DNA of 56,729 bases from Nocardiopsis sp. JB363 (GCF_900143625.1 NZ_FRFF01000106.1:1-56729); one strand, 5' to 3'. Shown: positions 28,969-37,941, counted from the first letter of the stretch. A program made the numbers and translations. The notes: generated by a model from the sequence alone, not told the origin.

Positions 28969-29646
28969 TCACCCCTTCTGGAGGAGGATGGCGGTCCACG
29001 CTCCGACGTAGATCCGGTCGCTGTCGTTCAGGGGGACCTCCACGTTGTGCGTTATGGGGTTGGCGGTCCCGTTGATCGTGGTCCCGTTGGTCGAGCCCGG
29101 GTCCAGCAACGACCAGGTGCCTCCGGGGCGGGCCAGCAGGATGGCGTGGATGTGGGAGATCGCGGGGTCCCCACCGGGCCCGCCCAGATCGATCTCGGGG
29201 AAGAACCCGCGTGAGCGGCTCCCCCGACCGATGTGCACACGGTCTCCCTCAAGGGTCACCCGGCGCTGTCGTTGACCGGTGGGGAAGTCGATCCGATCGG
29301 AGTCGAGCATCCCCTGGTCGGCCATGTACTGGTAGTAGGCGGGGTCGGCGGCGACGATCGCGCGCCAGCGCACCCCCGTTGGAGCGCTCCCGGGGTCCGA
29401 CATCCGGCGTTGGTGGCTGCCGGACCGAGACGCGAAGTCGTAGCCGCACTCCTCGCAGAAGCGACCGGCCCGGAAGGTACCGCATTCCGGGCAGGGGCCG
29501 CCGCGCTGCGCCGGTACGGGTCGGGGCGGCTCCGGACGACGCTGTCCGGAGGCGATCGGTGGGACGGTCAGCGCTTGGAGGCGTAGCCCGCAGATGTCAC
29601 AGAAGTCGGTGGCCGTGGAGTGGTGCCCTGAAGGGCAACTCGGCAT
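28969..29646 (-). CDS. Zinc-ribbon FHA-domain protein
   Basis: Protein of 225 residues. The N-terminus has two CxxC zinc-ribbon pairs (CDICG with the preceding CPSGH, and CPECG with CEECG). The C-terminal FHA domain at about 130-225 shows GRGSRSRGF, ISHIHAILL and STNGTTING, the phosphothreonine-binding residues. In mycobacteria PknG phosphorylates the FHA protein GarA, which then controls 2-oxoglutarate and glutamate enzymes. This protein is the likely counterpart within the operon, though it is not a GarA orthologue in layout. It follows the vWA gene by nine bases. Confidence 0.85.
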   Translation of the reverse strand: MPSCPSGHHSTATDFCDICGLRLQALTVPPIASGQRRPEPPRPVPAQRGGPCPECGTFRAGRFCEECGYDFASRSGSHQRRMSDPGSAPTGVRWRAIVAADPAYYQYMADQGMLDSDRIDFPTGQRQRRVTLEGDRVHIGRGSRSRGFFPEIDLGGPGGDPAISHIHAILLARPGGTWSLLDPGSTNGTTINGTANPITHNVEVPLNDSDRIYVGAWTAILLQKG

Positions 29647-29655
29647 GGGTCCCTC

Positions 29656-31005
29656 CTACCCGGGTCCGAGGGCACCGTCGGTGTCCGGCCCGCTCTGGCG
29701 GGGTCGGGTCCGTACGGTCCGGGTCGAGTTGGTGTCGAGGGTCATCTCGTCGACCTTGTCGACGCTGGACTTGAGCCGAACGGTTCCGGTGGCCGGGTCG
29801 ATCACGTCGACGACCCGATCGAGCAGCTTCGCCGTCTCCTCGTTGCCCGACTCGTGTGCGAGCGCGACGGCCCGACCCAACCGTGTGGTGGCGGTCGACT
29901 CGTCCCCCTCGCGACGGGCCGTGAGCCCGTCCTGGATCGCCCGGGCCAGTTCCACCTGACCCGTGTAGTGGGCCACCCGAGGGTGGATCTCGGTGGCCCG
30001 GGCCTCATCCTGTGTCCACTCGGCGAGGATGTTCCCCGAGGCCAGGACCTCGTCCCGGTCCGGGGTCTCGCCGGGCATCACCACGCGCGCCCATCCGGCG
30101 CGCAGTTGCCGTCCGGGATCGCCCGCGGGCACCTCGACGCACACGTGGTAGTCGCGGCTCTCGGTGCCCCAGGACCCGGTCGGGTAGTCGTTGGCCTGCT
30201 GTACCCGTTGGACCGCCCGATCGGTGAGGTCCTGGACCGTGGGCGCGACCTGTTTGACGAAGCGCACCACGGAGTTCTGCGGGGCCCACAGGCGCAGCGC
30301 CACGTCGGCCACGGTCTTGCCCATGGACGCCTGGGCCATCGCCCGGAAGTCGGCGGTCAGGTCGGCGGGGTCGGCGACGATGCCGGGGCCGCCGCCCAGG
30401 AGCGCCGCGTCGATGCGGCGCAGTTCCTCGACCTTCCAGTCGGTGCCGACCCCACGGCAGTCGCAGACGAATCTGCCCGCGAGGCGCCGGAGCACCCCCT
30501 CGAAGACGTCGGACATCTCGTTGTTCTGACCGTCGGTGAGCAGGATGGCGTGCTTGATGCCCTCACCACCGGAGTCGAACAGCTCCGCGGCCTTGAGCAG
30601 CCAGGAACCCATCCGGGTGCCCCCGTCGGCGCACAGTCGACCCACGGCCTCCAGGGCCTCCGCCCGGGTCCCGTCGTTCACCTCGACCAGCCGGTCGGCG
30701 GTGGGGTAGATCATCTGGGCTTCGCGGTGGCCGGCGACCACCGCGAAGCGGACGCCGTCGCGCAGGGCCTCGATCGCGGCGCGGGCCGCCTGCTTGGCCG
30801 CGTTGATCTTCTCCCCGTACATGGACCCGGAGGTGTCGATGATGATCACTTCCGAGGCGCGCACCGAGGTTCCCACCAGGACGGGGCTGTGGGAGGTCAC
30901 GCTCACCACGGCGTGCACCTCCGTGCCGCCCAGCGGTAGGTAGGGGTTCTGGTCGACCTCGACCCGGAACTCGGGGCCGGCGGCCCGGTCAGACGTGTTC
31001 GGCAC
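29656..31005 (-). CDS. von Willebrand factor A (vWA) domain protein
   Basis: Cytoplasmic protein of 449 residues. The metal-ion-dependent adhesion site DTSGSM is near residues 57-62, with the further ligands in GGTRMG and LLTDGQNN, giving a full MIDAS. The C-terminal half has a beta-rich domain followed by a helical region. No transmembrane segment is seen. Its start overlaps the phosphatase gene by 17 bases, showing tight coupling. Such proteins often scaffold multi-protein signalling complexes; a scaffold role in this kinase/phosphatase/FHA operon is inference. Confidence 0.86.
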   Translation of the reverse strand: MPNTSDRAAGPEFRVEVDQNPYLPLGGTEVHAVVSVTSHSPVLVGTSVRASEVIIIDTSGSMYGEKINAAKQAARAAIEALRDGVRFAVVAGHREAQMIYPTADRLVEVNDGTRAEALEAVGRLCADGGTRMGSWLLKAAELFDSGGEGIKHAILLTDGQNNEMSDVFEGVLRRLAGRFVCDCRGVGTDWKVEELRRIDAALLGGGPGIVADPADLTADFRAMAQASMGKTVADVALRLWAPQNSVVRFVKQVAPTVQDLTDRAVQRVQQANDYPTGSWGTESRDYHVCVEVPAGDPGRQLRAGWARVVMPGETPDRDEVLASGNILAEWTQDEARATEIHPRVAHYTGQVELARAIQDGLTARREGDESTATTRLGRAVALAHESGNEETAKLLDRVVDVIDPATGTVRLKSSVDKVDEMTLDTNSTRTVRTRPRQSGPDTDGALGPG

Positions 31006-32176
31006 GGTGACCCCCTGTGGGTACGGGTATGACGACGACGGTGATGTTGTCTCTGCCGCCGGCTCTCAACGCCAGGCCGACGTAGGTGCGAGCCGCTTCC
31101 AGGGGTGCGGTGCCCAGGTCCGGCACCGCGTCGGTCAGGGCCTCGGCCTCCGAGTAGTAGTTCCACAGACCATCGCTGCACAGCAGGACGGCGCCGGGTC
31201 CGATCGGAGTCACGGTGGAGATGTGCGCGTCGATCTCACCGGAGTCCGCGCCCATCCAGGCGATGAGCGCGTGGGCGTTGGCCGAACGCATGGCCTCTTC
31301 CCTGGACAGGGCGCCCATCTGGACCATCGCCTCGCTCCAAGAGTCGTCCCGGGTGAGCAGGGTCGAGGTGCTGGACGTGGGGCCTCCGGAGAGCCAGTAG
31401 GCACGGCTGTCGCCGACCCAGCCGACGGTCACCGCCCCCGTCCGCGGGCACGTCACGGCCGACACGAAGGTGCAGGCCGGCGCGGAGTCGGGCGATTCGG
31501 CGATGGCCGCGACGGCCCGGGCGGCCTGGGTCATCGCCACGCCGGTGGCCTCTCGGGGGTCCACACCCTGGCGCAGGCGTTCGGCGAGCACGGTCGCGCC
31601 CGTCTCGGCGGTCACCCTGGAGGCCTCGTCGGAGCGGGGCGAACTGGAGACCCCGTCGCAGACCACCGCGACGACGGCGCCCGCCGCGTGCGGAGAGTGC
31701 TCCTCGATCACCCGGATGGCCATGGCGTCCTCGTTGCGTTTGTGCCGCAACCCGCGGTCGCTGACCCCGAAGGCCTTTCCCGCGCGCACTTCCACGTGGT
31801 CGCGGCCGGTGGGCTGGAGGAAGCCGCACTTCTCGCAGTAGCCGTCCGTCACCCGCCCGGGACACCACACGCACAGACCGGGGTTGGCGACCGCGACCGG
31901 GTTGCTGCCCGTGGCGGGTGGCGGCCACTCGGGGGCGACGTTCGGCGAGACCGATATCGGACCGGCCTCCGGGATCACCGCGTCGCGGCGTATGGGCTGT
32001 GTGACCTGAGCGTCGGCGTCGTCCAGGGCGATCCCGGCCATGCTCTCCTGGGGCGCGGTCGGCACCACATCGGGTGCCGCCGCCTCCACGGGGAGGTTCC
32101 GGCCGCAGCTCTCGCAGAAGGCGTCGCTCATCGACACGGTGTCCGCGCAGGCGGGGCAGGTCCGGACCATCGTCAT
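30989..32176 (-). CDS. PP2C-family Ser/Thr phosphatase with zinc ribbon
   Basis: Protein of 395 residues. Two cysteine pairs at the N-terminus (CPAC and CESCG) and a second set (CVWC and CEKCG near 100-115) form zinc-ribbon-like motifs. The PP2C domain follows with its metal-binding aspartates in RNEDAMAI, VVCDGVSSS, GWVGDSRAYW, LCSDGLWN and GRDNITVVV, so the active site looks intact. It would remove phosphates placed by the adjacent PknG kinase. It lies 17 bases downstream of pknG and overlaps the vWA gene. Confidence 0.92.
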   Translation of the reverse strand: MTMVRTCPACADTVSMSDAFCESCGRNLPVEAAAPDVVPTAPQESMAGIALDDADAQVTQPIRRDAVIPEAGPISVSPNVAPEWPPPATGSNPVAVANPGLCVWCPGRVTDGYCEKCGFLQPTGRDHVEVRAGKAFGVSDRGLRHKRNEDAMAIRVIEEHSPHAAGAVVAVVCDGVSSSPRSDEASRVTAETGATVLAERLRQGVDPREATGVAMTQAARAVAAIAESPDSAPACTFVSAVTCPRTGAVTVGWVGDSRAYWLSGGPTSSTSTLLTRDDSWSEAMVQMGALSREEAMRSANAHALIAWMGADSGEIDAHISTVTPIGPGAVLLCSDGLWNYYSEAEALTDAVPDLGTAPLEAARTYVGLALRAGGRDNITVVVIPVPTGGHRAEHV

Positions 32177-32193
32177 CGCCGTTCCTTCGATCC

Positions 32194-34533
32194 TCAGAGC
32201 AGGGTCACGGGGCGTAGGGAGTTCGCCTTGTCGATGAGCGCGTAACGCTCCCGGCCGCGGCCGGTCCGGTGGGCCAGGGACCGGTAGCGACGTTCCAGGT
32301 TGGAGCGCACTCCGTCCTCGGTGAACCCGTCATCGAGAAGGCGGCTCCCAGGGGGCGGGGCCCCGCCTGTCCGGAGCCACTCCAGGGCGGACTCCAGAAC
32401 CCGTGCGGCCAGTCGGTCGACGGACTCGCTGTCCAGGCCGATCCGGTCGAGCCGCTCTCCCGCCCTGACGAGGTCCATGCCGTCGCCGGTGCCCCTGGCC
32501 AGCACGGAGATCAGGGCGGTCTGGGCGTGGACGTACATACTGGACAGTTCCGGGACGGTGTCCAGGACCTCGATGGCGGCGGTCCGGTCGCTTTGGGCCA
32601 GCCGGATCCGGGCCAGCCCGAACGCCGCGCTCACGTAGGAGTGGTCGGTCATCCATACCGTGGCGTACCGGCGTGCGGCGACGTCGTGTTCACCGGTGCG
32701 TTCGCAGGCCAGGGCGAGCCCGAGCTTGGGGGCGGCCTCCCCGGGCAGGTGATCGTACAACTCGGCGAAATGCTTCCGGGCCTCGTGGAAGCGGCCGGTG
32801 CTCAACTCGGCGACGGCGAGGTACCACATGGTGCGCCAGTCGCCGGGGACCGCGAAGCTGAACCGTTCCAGTACGTCCAGCGACTCCTTGTAGCGGCCGA
32901 CGGTCATCAGCGCCCGGGACAGCATGAGCAGGGTCTCCGGTGAGGGCGTCCTCGCGGAGCGCAGGATCGGGATGAGCTCGCTTGGGGCCAGGCCCACGTG
33001 GTTGCGCAGGTGTTGGGCGGCGGGGTCGAACTGGTCGATGAGCGGTGCGGGGAGCAGCGCCGCGGCCTCGATGGCGCTGGGTGGGGACAGCATCCGGTCC
33101 GCGTCGGGGGCGCCGGATTCGGGCAACCCGGTGAAGGTCTCGCCACCGAAGAGCACGGAGGCGGCCGGGTGAGGCGTCCCCTGGATCTCGGCGAGCACCT
33201 CGCGCAGCACACCGGTGAGCTGGTCGGCCATGTCCCCGGCGTCGTGGAAGCGCGCGTCGGGGTCCCGGTGGGTCGCCCGGCGCAGAAGCCGGTCGTAGGA
33301 CTCGAACCGTCGCTGCAACGGCACCTCGTGCCGGGGCGGGAGGTCGTGCGGGTACTTGCGGATGAAGCTGAAGTGGAAGCTGAGCACCGCCAGGGCCCGT
33401 CCCACCGAGTACAGGTCGGCGCTGATGCTGGGGCCCGGGCCGCGTAGTTCGTCCTCGGGGACCCGGTATCCGGGGGTGGTGTAAACGGGGCTGAGCCCGT
33501 CGTCCATGCGTCGGACGCCGCCCAGGTCGATGAGCTTGATCTGCTCCTCGCTCTGGATGACGTTGTCCGGCTTGAAGTCGCAGTACAGCAGGCCCTTGGA
33601 GTGCAGGTACCCCAGGGCCCTCAAGCACTCCAACCCGTAGGCGATGACCTGTTCGAGGGGCAGGACCTCCTCGCTCGCCCCTTGATCCCGACACTCGATG
33701 AGCAACTCCCGCAGCGACTTGCCGCCCACGTACTCCATGACGATGTGGCCGCCGGGGATGCCGGTACGCGGGTCCGGGTGCTGGGAGAAGTTGATGATCT
33801 TGACGATGTTGGGGTGCTCGACCTCGGAGAGGAAGGCCCGTTCGGCGGCGGCCGCCTTGTGCGCCTCGGCGTCACCGGCGTTGAGCAGGCCCTTCAGCAC
33901 GACCCAGCGGTTGTTGACGTTGCGGTCCCGGGCCAGGTAGATCCAGCCCAGACCACCGTGGGCCAGGCAGCCGAGCACCTCGTACTGGTCACCGACCACG
34001 TCACGATCGACCAACTTGGGGGTGAACGAGAACTGGGTTCCGCACTGACGACAGAAACCCTCGGTGCGTCCCGGATGGTCGCCGTTGGACCGGCCGACCT
34101 TCTCGGAGCAGTTGCCGCAGAAGCGGTTCTTCTCCGAGACGACCGGGGCGGTCATGATCGCCTCCGAGGGGTCCTTCGCCGGCACCAGGGGGACCTGGAC
34201 CATGCCCAGTCCGAGCATGCCGCGTCGGGAACCGGCACTGGAGGTGCGTCCGCTGCGCGTGCTGCCGATGGAACCCGCGATGCTTCCGGGCCCGGAACGT
34301 CCCGAGATGCGGACGTTGCCGGAGCTGATCGGATGCGAGTGGACGGATATCTCGGTGATCTCCAGGTCCCGGCCGGAGGGGCCGGCGCCCTGCGGGGGGA
34401 CGAAGGACGGCCGGGGACCGGCTGAGGGCGCCGGGGTACGCGTGGTCGGGGCGTCCATGGGCGCCAGGCCGCACACGCCACAGAAACCGTCCTCGATCAG
34501 CCCCTGACAGCCGGGGGAAGCGCACTCGCTCAT
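32194..34533 (-). CDS. pknG: Serine/threonine kinase PknG-like, with zinc ribbons and TPR
   Basis: Protein of 779 residues, cytoplasmic. Residues 4-21 hold a zinc ribbon (CASPGC and CGVCG). A rubredoxin-like site follows (CGNC at 139-142 and CRQC at 161-164), as in PknG. The kinase domain at about 184-470 has the glycine loop LAHGGLGW, Lys214 in VVLKG, the catalytic Asp319 in YCDFKPDN and a DLG motif at 336-338 in place of DFG. Residues about 500-780 are TPR-like. In mycobacteria PknG regulates glutamate and TCA metabolism in response to amino acids. It overlaps the upstream coiled-coil gene by four bases. Confidence 0.93.
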   Translation of the reverse strand: MSECASPGCQGLIEDGFCGVCGLAPMDAPTTRTPAPSAGPRPSFVPPQGAGPSGRDLEITEISVHSHPISSGNVRISGRSGPGSIAGSIGSTRSGRTSSAGSRRGMLGLGMVQVPLVPAKDPSEAIMTAPVVSEKNRFCGNCSEKVGRSNGDHPGRTEGFCRQCGTQFSFTPKLVDRDVVGDQYEVLGCLAHGGLGWIYLARDRNVNNRWVVLKGLLNAGDAEAHKAAAAERAFLSEVEHPNIVKIINFSQHPDPRTGIPGGHIVMEYVGGKSLRELLIECRDQGASEEVLPLEQVIAYGLECLRALGYLHSKGLLYCDFKPDNVIQSEEQIKLIDLGGVRRMDDGLSPVYTTPGYRVPEDELRGPGPSISADLYSVGRALAVLSFHFSFIRKYPHDLPPRHEVPLQRRFESYDRLLRRATHRDPDARFHDAGDMADQLTGVLREVLAEIQGTPHPAASVLFGGETFTGLPESGAPDADRMLSPPSAIEAAALLPAPLIDQFDPAAQHLRNHVGLAPSELIPILRSARTPSPETLLMLSRALMTVGRYKESLDVLERFSFAVPGDWRTMWYLAVAELSTGRFHEARKHFAELYDHLPGEAAPKLGLALACERTGEHDVAARRYATVWMTDHSYVSAAFGLARIRLAQSDRTAAIEVLDTVPELSSMYVHAQTALISVLARGTGDGMDLVRAGERLDRIGLDSESVDRLAARVLESALEWLRTGGAPPPGSRLLDDGFTEDGVRSNLERRYRSLAHRTGRGRERYALIDKANSLRPVTLL

Positions 34534-35837
34534 CTGTTCACACCACCATCGTTCTCGCCGTCTGACGCGCGATCACCCGCTCTGGTTCTGATCGAGGGGG
34601 TTTCGGTTCCCGCGAGTTCCTGGAGCGTCCTCTGGTAGGCGGACAGCGCCACGGTGGCGGCCCGCAGGTCACAGGGGGCGTTCCACAGTTCCCAGTGCGC
34701 ACGCCCATGGGATTCGACGAGTCGTTCGTCTTCGGCCAACCCCAGGCGCACCGCCCTGGCGCGGAAGGCGTCCAACCGCCCTCTCAGTTCGGCCCTGCGT
34801 TGGAGGAGACCGCCGAGGTTGCGTTCCCGATCGCGCGCGTCGTCCCCGGTCTCGTGCACGGAGCGTTCCAGTTCCCCCAGGCGGGCGCCCAGGGCCCGCC
34901 ACCGTCGCCGGGATCGCAGGGCGTCCATCGCGGTGACGGCCGCGCGCAGTTCCGGAACCGGGTCGGGGACGTCGATGGCCGCCGGGGAGGAGATCTTCGC
35001 GACCACGCGGGTGCGCAGTTCACGGCAGCGCGTCACCACCTGTTCGACGTCGTCGATGGCCGAATCGAGTCGACCGACGCTCTCGTCGTAGGAGTCGCGC
35101 ATGCGCAGGGCGTCCCGGAGTTCGCCCCGGGTCCGATCGAGGACCGAACGCAGACGGTCCAGGGCGGAGGTGTCCACGCCACCGTCGACGACCAGTGCCA
35201 ACGGGTCACGGCGTACGGTGTCCCCGACCCGCTCCAGCTCGGCGCGCAGGCCCTCGTGCGCGTCGTCGGGGACCTCCACCATGTCCGAGAGCGTGCAGAC
35301 CTCCTGCCACATGGCGTCGAGTTCGTTGAGCCGGGGATGGAGGGCGTCCCAGGAGGTCTCCACCGCGGAGACGACCTCCGTGATCGCCTCGTAGTCGGCG
35401 GTCATCCGGGCGGTGGCCTCGGCCAGGGTGATGCTCTCGGTGTCGGGGTCGAGCAGGCCGCGTTCGTGCACGGGGACTTCGTCCAAGGGCAGGATCACGG
35501 ACTCGCCCGTGAGCAGCCGGGTGAGCTCGTCCTGCGGTTCGGCCACGCCGGTCTCGCGCAGGCGCACGGCGGTCTCGACCACCGACTCGAAGACGGCGTG
35601 GGTCCGCCACAACCGGTGGGCGTGCCCGTCCGCGACCGCCCAACGGCTTCGGGTCCCGCCGACCGGATCGGCGCCGCAGAGGAGGCGGTACGTCCCGTGC
35701 CGCTCCAGGTCGGTCAGGTTCAGGGAGATCCGGTCGACCTCACCACGGACACGGTTGAGCGCGTGGTCGATCCCCTCCCAGCTCATCGGCGGCATGCCGA
35801 GCCCCGACGCGTTCGCCACCTGCCGAATCACCCCCAC
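34530..35837 (-). CDS. Coiled-coil protein of the pknG operon
   Basis: I do not recognise a named domain. The protein of up to 435 residues is hydrophilic and largely helical, with heptad-like stretches from about residue 180 to 400 that suggest coiled coils. It has no signal peptide or membrane segment. The stop overlaps the pknG start by four bases, so it heads the operon and should act with the kinase. The start is uncertain: GTG at 35837, GTG at 35831 or an ATG 14 codons in are possible. A TAGATA hexamer at 35841-35846 (minus strand) is a candidate -10 element and would suit a leaderless start at 35831. Confidence 0.72.
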   Translation of the reverse strand: MGVIRQVANASGLGMPPMSWEGIDHALNRVRGEVDRISLNLTDLERHGTYRLLCGADPVGGTRSRWAVADGHAHRLWRTHAVFESVVETAVRLRETGVAEPQDELTRLLTGESVILPLDEVPVHERGLLDPDTESITLAEATARMTADYEAITEVVSAVETSWDALHPRLNELDAMWQEVCTLSDMVEVPDDAHEGLRAELERVGDTVRRDPLALVVDGGVDTSALDRLRSVLDRTRGELRDALRMRDSYDESVGRLDSAIDDVEQVVTRCRELRTRVVAKISSPAAIDVPDPVPELRAAVTAMDALRSRRRWRALGARLGELERSVHETGDDARDRERNLGGLLQRRAELRGRLDAFRARAVRLGLAEDERLVESHGRAHWELWNAPCDLRAATVALSAYQRTLQELAGTETPSIRTRAGDRASDGENDGGVNR

Positions 35838-35951
35838 CGGTATCTAGAACGAGTGTGGCGGCGCACACCCCGATCCACAAGGGACTTCTCGGTATACGGC
35901 CACGTACGGCCACAAGCACAACACGGGCGTCATCGCGAGCATCACAGTGGC

Positions 35952-36497
35952 TCACTCACCGGCGTCGGCGAGTGTTTCCAGGACGAAACGGGCACGATCG
36001 GCGACCGGGACCCGGGGCAACAGGACCGTCTCGTACCCGCAGGAGGGATAGGCCCGCAGCATCGCCTCGAAGGTGCGCTCCGCCTCCTCCGGTGATTGGT
36101 GCCGTTCGGTGTCACCGGCGTAGATCTCCGTCCAGGGTGGGGCGAGGAAGACACGGCGGTGGTAGCGGAACAGCCGGGCCGCCTCCCGCACGTGTTCGGG
36201 GACCTCCCGACCACGTTGGAGGAAGTAGCCGACCATGTCGGGCACGCCGCGATCGCAGAAGACGAGGCCCTCGCGGGCGTCCGATTCCCGATGGGAACGC
36301 ATGTCCCACGAGAGCATCAACTCGACGAACAGACCCTCGTCACGCCAGGACAGGCCGGTGCCGCCGATCGCCCGTTGGTCACGGATGATCGCCCGGCCGG
36401 CCTCCACGGTGCGCCCGTGGCCGAGCCCGGCCAGGTGGTCGATCAACGTCGTCTTGCCCGAGCCGGGTCCTCCGGTGACGACGACGAGGTGGCCCAT
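35952..36497 (-). CDS. P-loop AAA ATPase/kinase (AAA_28-like)
   Basis: Cytoplasmic protein of 181 residues. The Walker A motif GGPGSGKTT is at residues 9-17, and FCDRGVPDMVGYF near 80-92 resembles the Walker B/lid region of the AAA_28 group of predicted nucleotide or small-molecule kinases. The length is normal for that group. It lies just downstream, in the same orientation, of the glycosyltransferase gene but behind a strong hairpin, so it is probably a separate unit. Substrate unknown. Confidence 0.82.
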   Translation of the reverse strand: MGHLVVVTGGPGSGKTTLIDHLAGLGHGRTVEAGRAIIRDQRAIGGTGLSWRDEGLFVELMLSWDMRSHRESDAREGLVFCDRGVPDMVGYFLQRGREVPEHVREAARLFRYHRRVFLAPPWTEIYAGDTERHQSPEEAERTFEAMLRAYPSCGYETVLLPRVPVADRARFVLETLADAGE

Positions 36498-36537
36498 GGG
36501 GGTTCCCCTTTCGATGGACTTCGGTGGGTACGGACAC

Positions 36538-36573
36538 CACCGGTGCGCCGACCACGGGGACAGCGCACCGGTG
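36538..36573 (-). terminator. Hairpin terminator after glycosyltransferase gene
   Basis: CACCGGTGCG at 36538-36547 pairs perfectly with CGCACCGGTG at 36564-36573, 16-base loop, just downstream of the minus-strand glycosyltransferase stop. Confidence 0.8.
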
Positions 36574-36587
36574 CGGGTCGGATCGGA

Positions 36588-37766
36588 TCAGCTCTCGGGG
36601 AGCGCGGCCTCGATGAGGTCGGCCGCGTAGGGAGCGCCGCTGCGCTGGAGCCGGCCACCGATGTCGGCCAGCCGGCGCGCGACCTCGGGGTCGGAGGTGA
36701 GGTCGATCAGCGCACCGCGCAGCGCCTCGGCGGTGGCCTCCTCGGTGTCGATCCGGCGGGCCACCCCCAACCCTTGGAGACGGTCGGCGTTCTCGAACTG
36801 GTCGACCGCCTGCGGCACCGCGATCATCGGCGTGCCGGTGTAGAGCCCCTCGCTGGAGCCGCCCATGCCCGCGTGGGTGACGAAGGCGTCCGCCTGCCGA
36901 AGGATGTCCAGCTGCGGGACCCACCGATGGACCTCGACGGTGTCGGGGACCTCCCCCAACACGGACGGGTCGACGAATGCGCCGATCTGGAGGACGGTGC
37001 GCCACCCGGGCAGGTCACCGAAGGCCTTCACGCACTCGCGGTAGAACTTGGGCCGGTCGGTGTAGGCCGAACCCAGTGACACCAGGACGACCTTCTCCGC
37101 GTCGGCCGGTCGGGTCCAGGACCCATGCCCCTCGCGCTCTCCCAGGCAGGGGCCGACGAAGGTGACCGTGTCGGCCACGGTGTCGGCGAAGGGCTGCATC
37201 TCGCGCGGGATCATGGCCAACGCCCGGTCCGGTTCGCCCGGGAAGCTCGCGTGGTCCAGCCCTTCCACCCCGTTCTCGACCAACCAGGCGTCGAACTTGG
37301 CGAAGAACTCCTCGGCCCCCGGTTGTTCGCGCAGCCAGGTCATGACGGTGGCGCCGTGATCGGCCCAGGCCACGTAGGTCGGGGACAGTTGGATGCTGGG
37401 AATCCCCCACCCGATCCCCATGACCCGGGCGGTGTATCCGCCGATGTCGTAGAGGAACAGGTCGGGGCGGTCGCTTTCGTAGGACTCCCGAAGCACGGGC
37501 AGGCTGTTGATGGCGTCGTCGAGGAAGATGTCCATCCCCTCGATCGGGTCGTCGCCCCACTCCTCGTCCCCCGTGGGCAGGGTGGTGGTGAAGGGGACGA
37601 TCTCGGCGCCGGTGGACTCGATGAGCTCACCGATCCGACCGACGGGGTCGTTGGCGTAGGTGACTCGGTGGCCCCTGCGGACCAATTCCCGGATGATCTC
37701 CAGGCTGGGCAGGACGTGGCTCACCGCGGGGACGCCGACCATGGCGATATGGGCGCGACGGGTCAT
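36588..37766 (-). CDS. Macrolide glycosyltransferase-type (MGT) GT-B enzyme
   Basis: Protein of 392 residues in the macrolide-inactivating glycosyltransferase group (OleD, OleI and Mgt relatives), which transfer UDP-glucose to a macrolide hydroxyl. The N-terminus IAMVGVPAVSHVLPSLEII is the acceptor-domain start. The UDP-sugar site HAGMGGSSEGLYTG, then VPQAVDQFENADRL, is near residues 300-330. GGAGAG stands before the ATG. The leader carries a nine-codon reading frame and strong hairpins, a layout typical of translation-attenuated antibiotic resistance. No macrolide biosynthesis genes adjoin, so it is a resistance rather than a producer gene. Substrate range cannot be read from sequence. Confidence 0.88.
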   Translation of the reverse strand: MTRRAHIAMVGVPAVSHVLPSLEIIRELVRRGHRVTYANDPVGRIGELIESTGAEIVPFTTTLPTGDEEWGDDPIEGMDIFLDDAINSLPVLRESYESDRPDLFLYDIGGYTARVMGIGWGIPSIQLSPTYVAWADHGATVMTWLREQPGAEEFFAKFDAWLVENGVEGLDHASFPGEPDRALAMIPREMQPFADTVADTVTFVGPCLGEREGHGSWTRPADAEKVVLVSLGSAYTDRPKFYRECVKAFGDLPGWRTVLQIGAFVDPSVLGEVPDTVEVHRWVPQLDILRQADAFVTHAGMGGSSEGLYTGTPMIAVPQAVDQFENADRLQGLGVARRIDTEEATAEALRGALIDLTSDPEVARRLADIGGRLQRSGAPYAADLIEAALPES

Positions 37767-37806
37767 GGTTCTCTCTCCAGAGGCTGTCTACGGGTAGGAG
37801 TGCGAA

Positions 37807-37848
37807 GCGCCGGTCCCCGGGGGACGGCGCGGAGGCGTCGAGGACGCC
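37807..37848 (-). promoter_or_regulatory. Attenuator-like hairpins before the MGT gene
   Basis: Between the leader peptide and the MGT gene are two stems. GGCGTC and GACGCC form the first (37834-37848). GCGCCG and CGGCGC, with an inner GTCCCC/GGGGAC stem, form the second (37807-37830). They could end transcription or mask the start until a ribosome stalls on the leader. No alternative pairing was computed. Confidence 0.6.
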
Positions 37849-37854
37849 GGGGTC

Positions 37855-37884
37855 CTACTGGTAGAACAGCTGCTGGAAGGCCAT
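37855..37884 (-). CDS. Candidate leader peptide MAFQQLFYQ for the MGT gene
   Basis: Nine codons and a TAG stop encode MAFQQLFYQ, ending 88 bases before the glycosyltransferase start. It has no ribosome site; the ATG instead lies seven bases after a TACGGT -10-like hexamer, so it would be the first codon of a leaderless transcript. Macrolide-resistance genes are often controlled by drug-stalled translation of such short frames. That this one is a stalling peptide is inference from its position, size and the hairpins that follow. Confidence 0.6.
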   Translation of the reverse strand: MAFQQLFYQ

Positions 37885-37891
37885 GGTCTTT

Positions 37892-37897
37892 ACCGTA
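37892..37897 (-). promoter_or_regulatory. Candidate -10 box for the MGT transcript
   Basis: TACGGT on the minus strand, seven bases before the leader-peptide ATG. No clear -35 or AT-rich WhiB7-type element is visible upstream. Confidence 0.5.
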
Positions 37898-37941
37898 GTG
37901 GACGTCCCCTCTCCCCGTCCTCCCCTTTTCTCGGAGCCCTC

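Noticed and set aside
36588..37766. Macrolide biosynthetic cluster around the glycosyltransferase
   Set aside because: No polyketide synthase or sugar-biosynthesis genes adjoin; neighbours are an ATPase, ABM protein and housekeeping genes.
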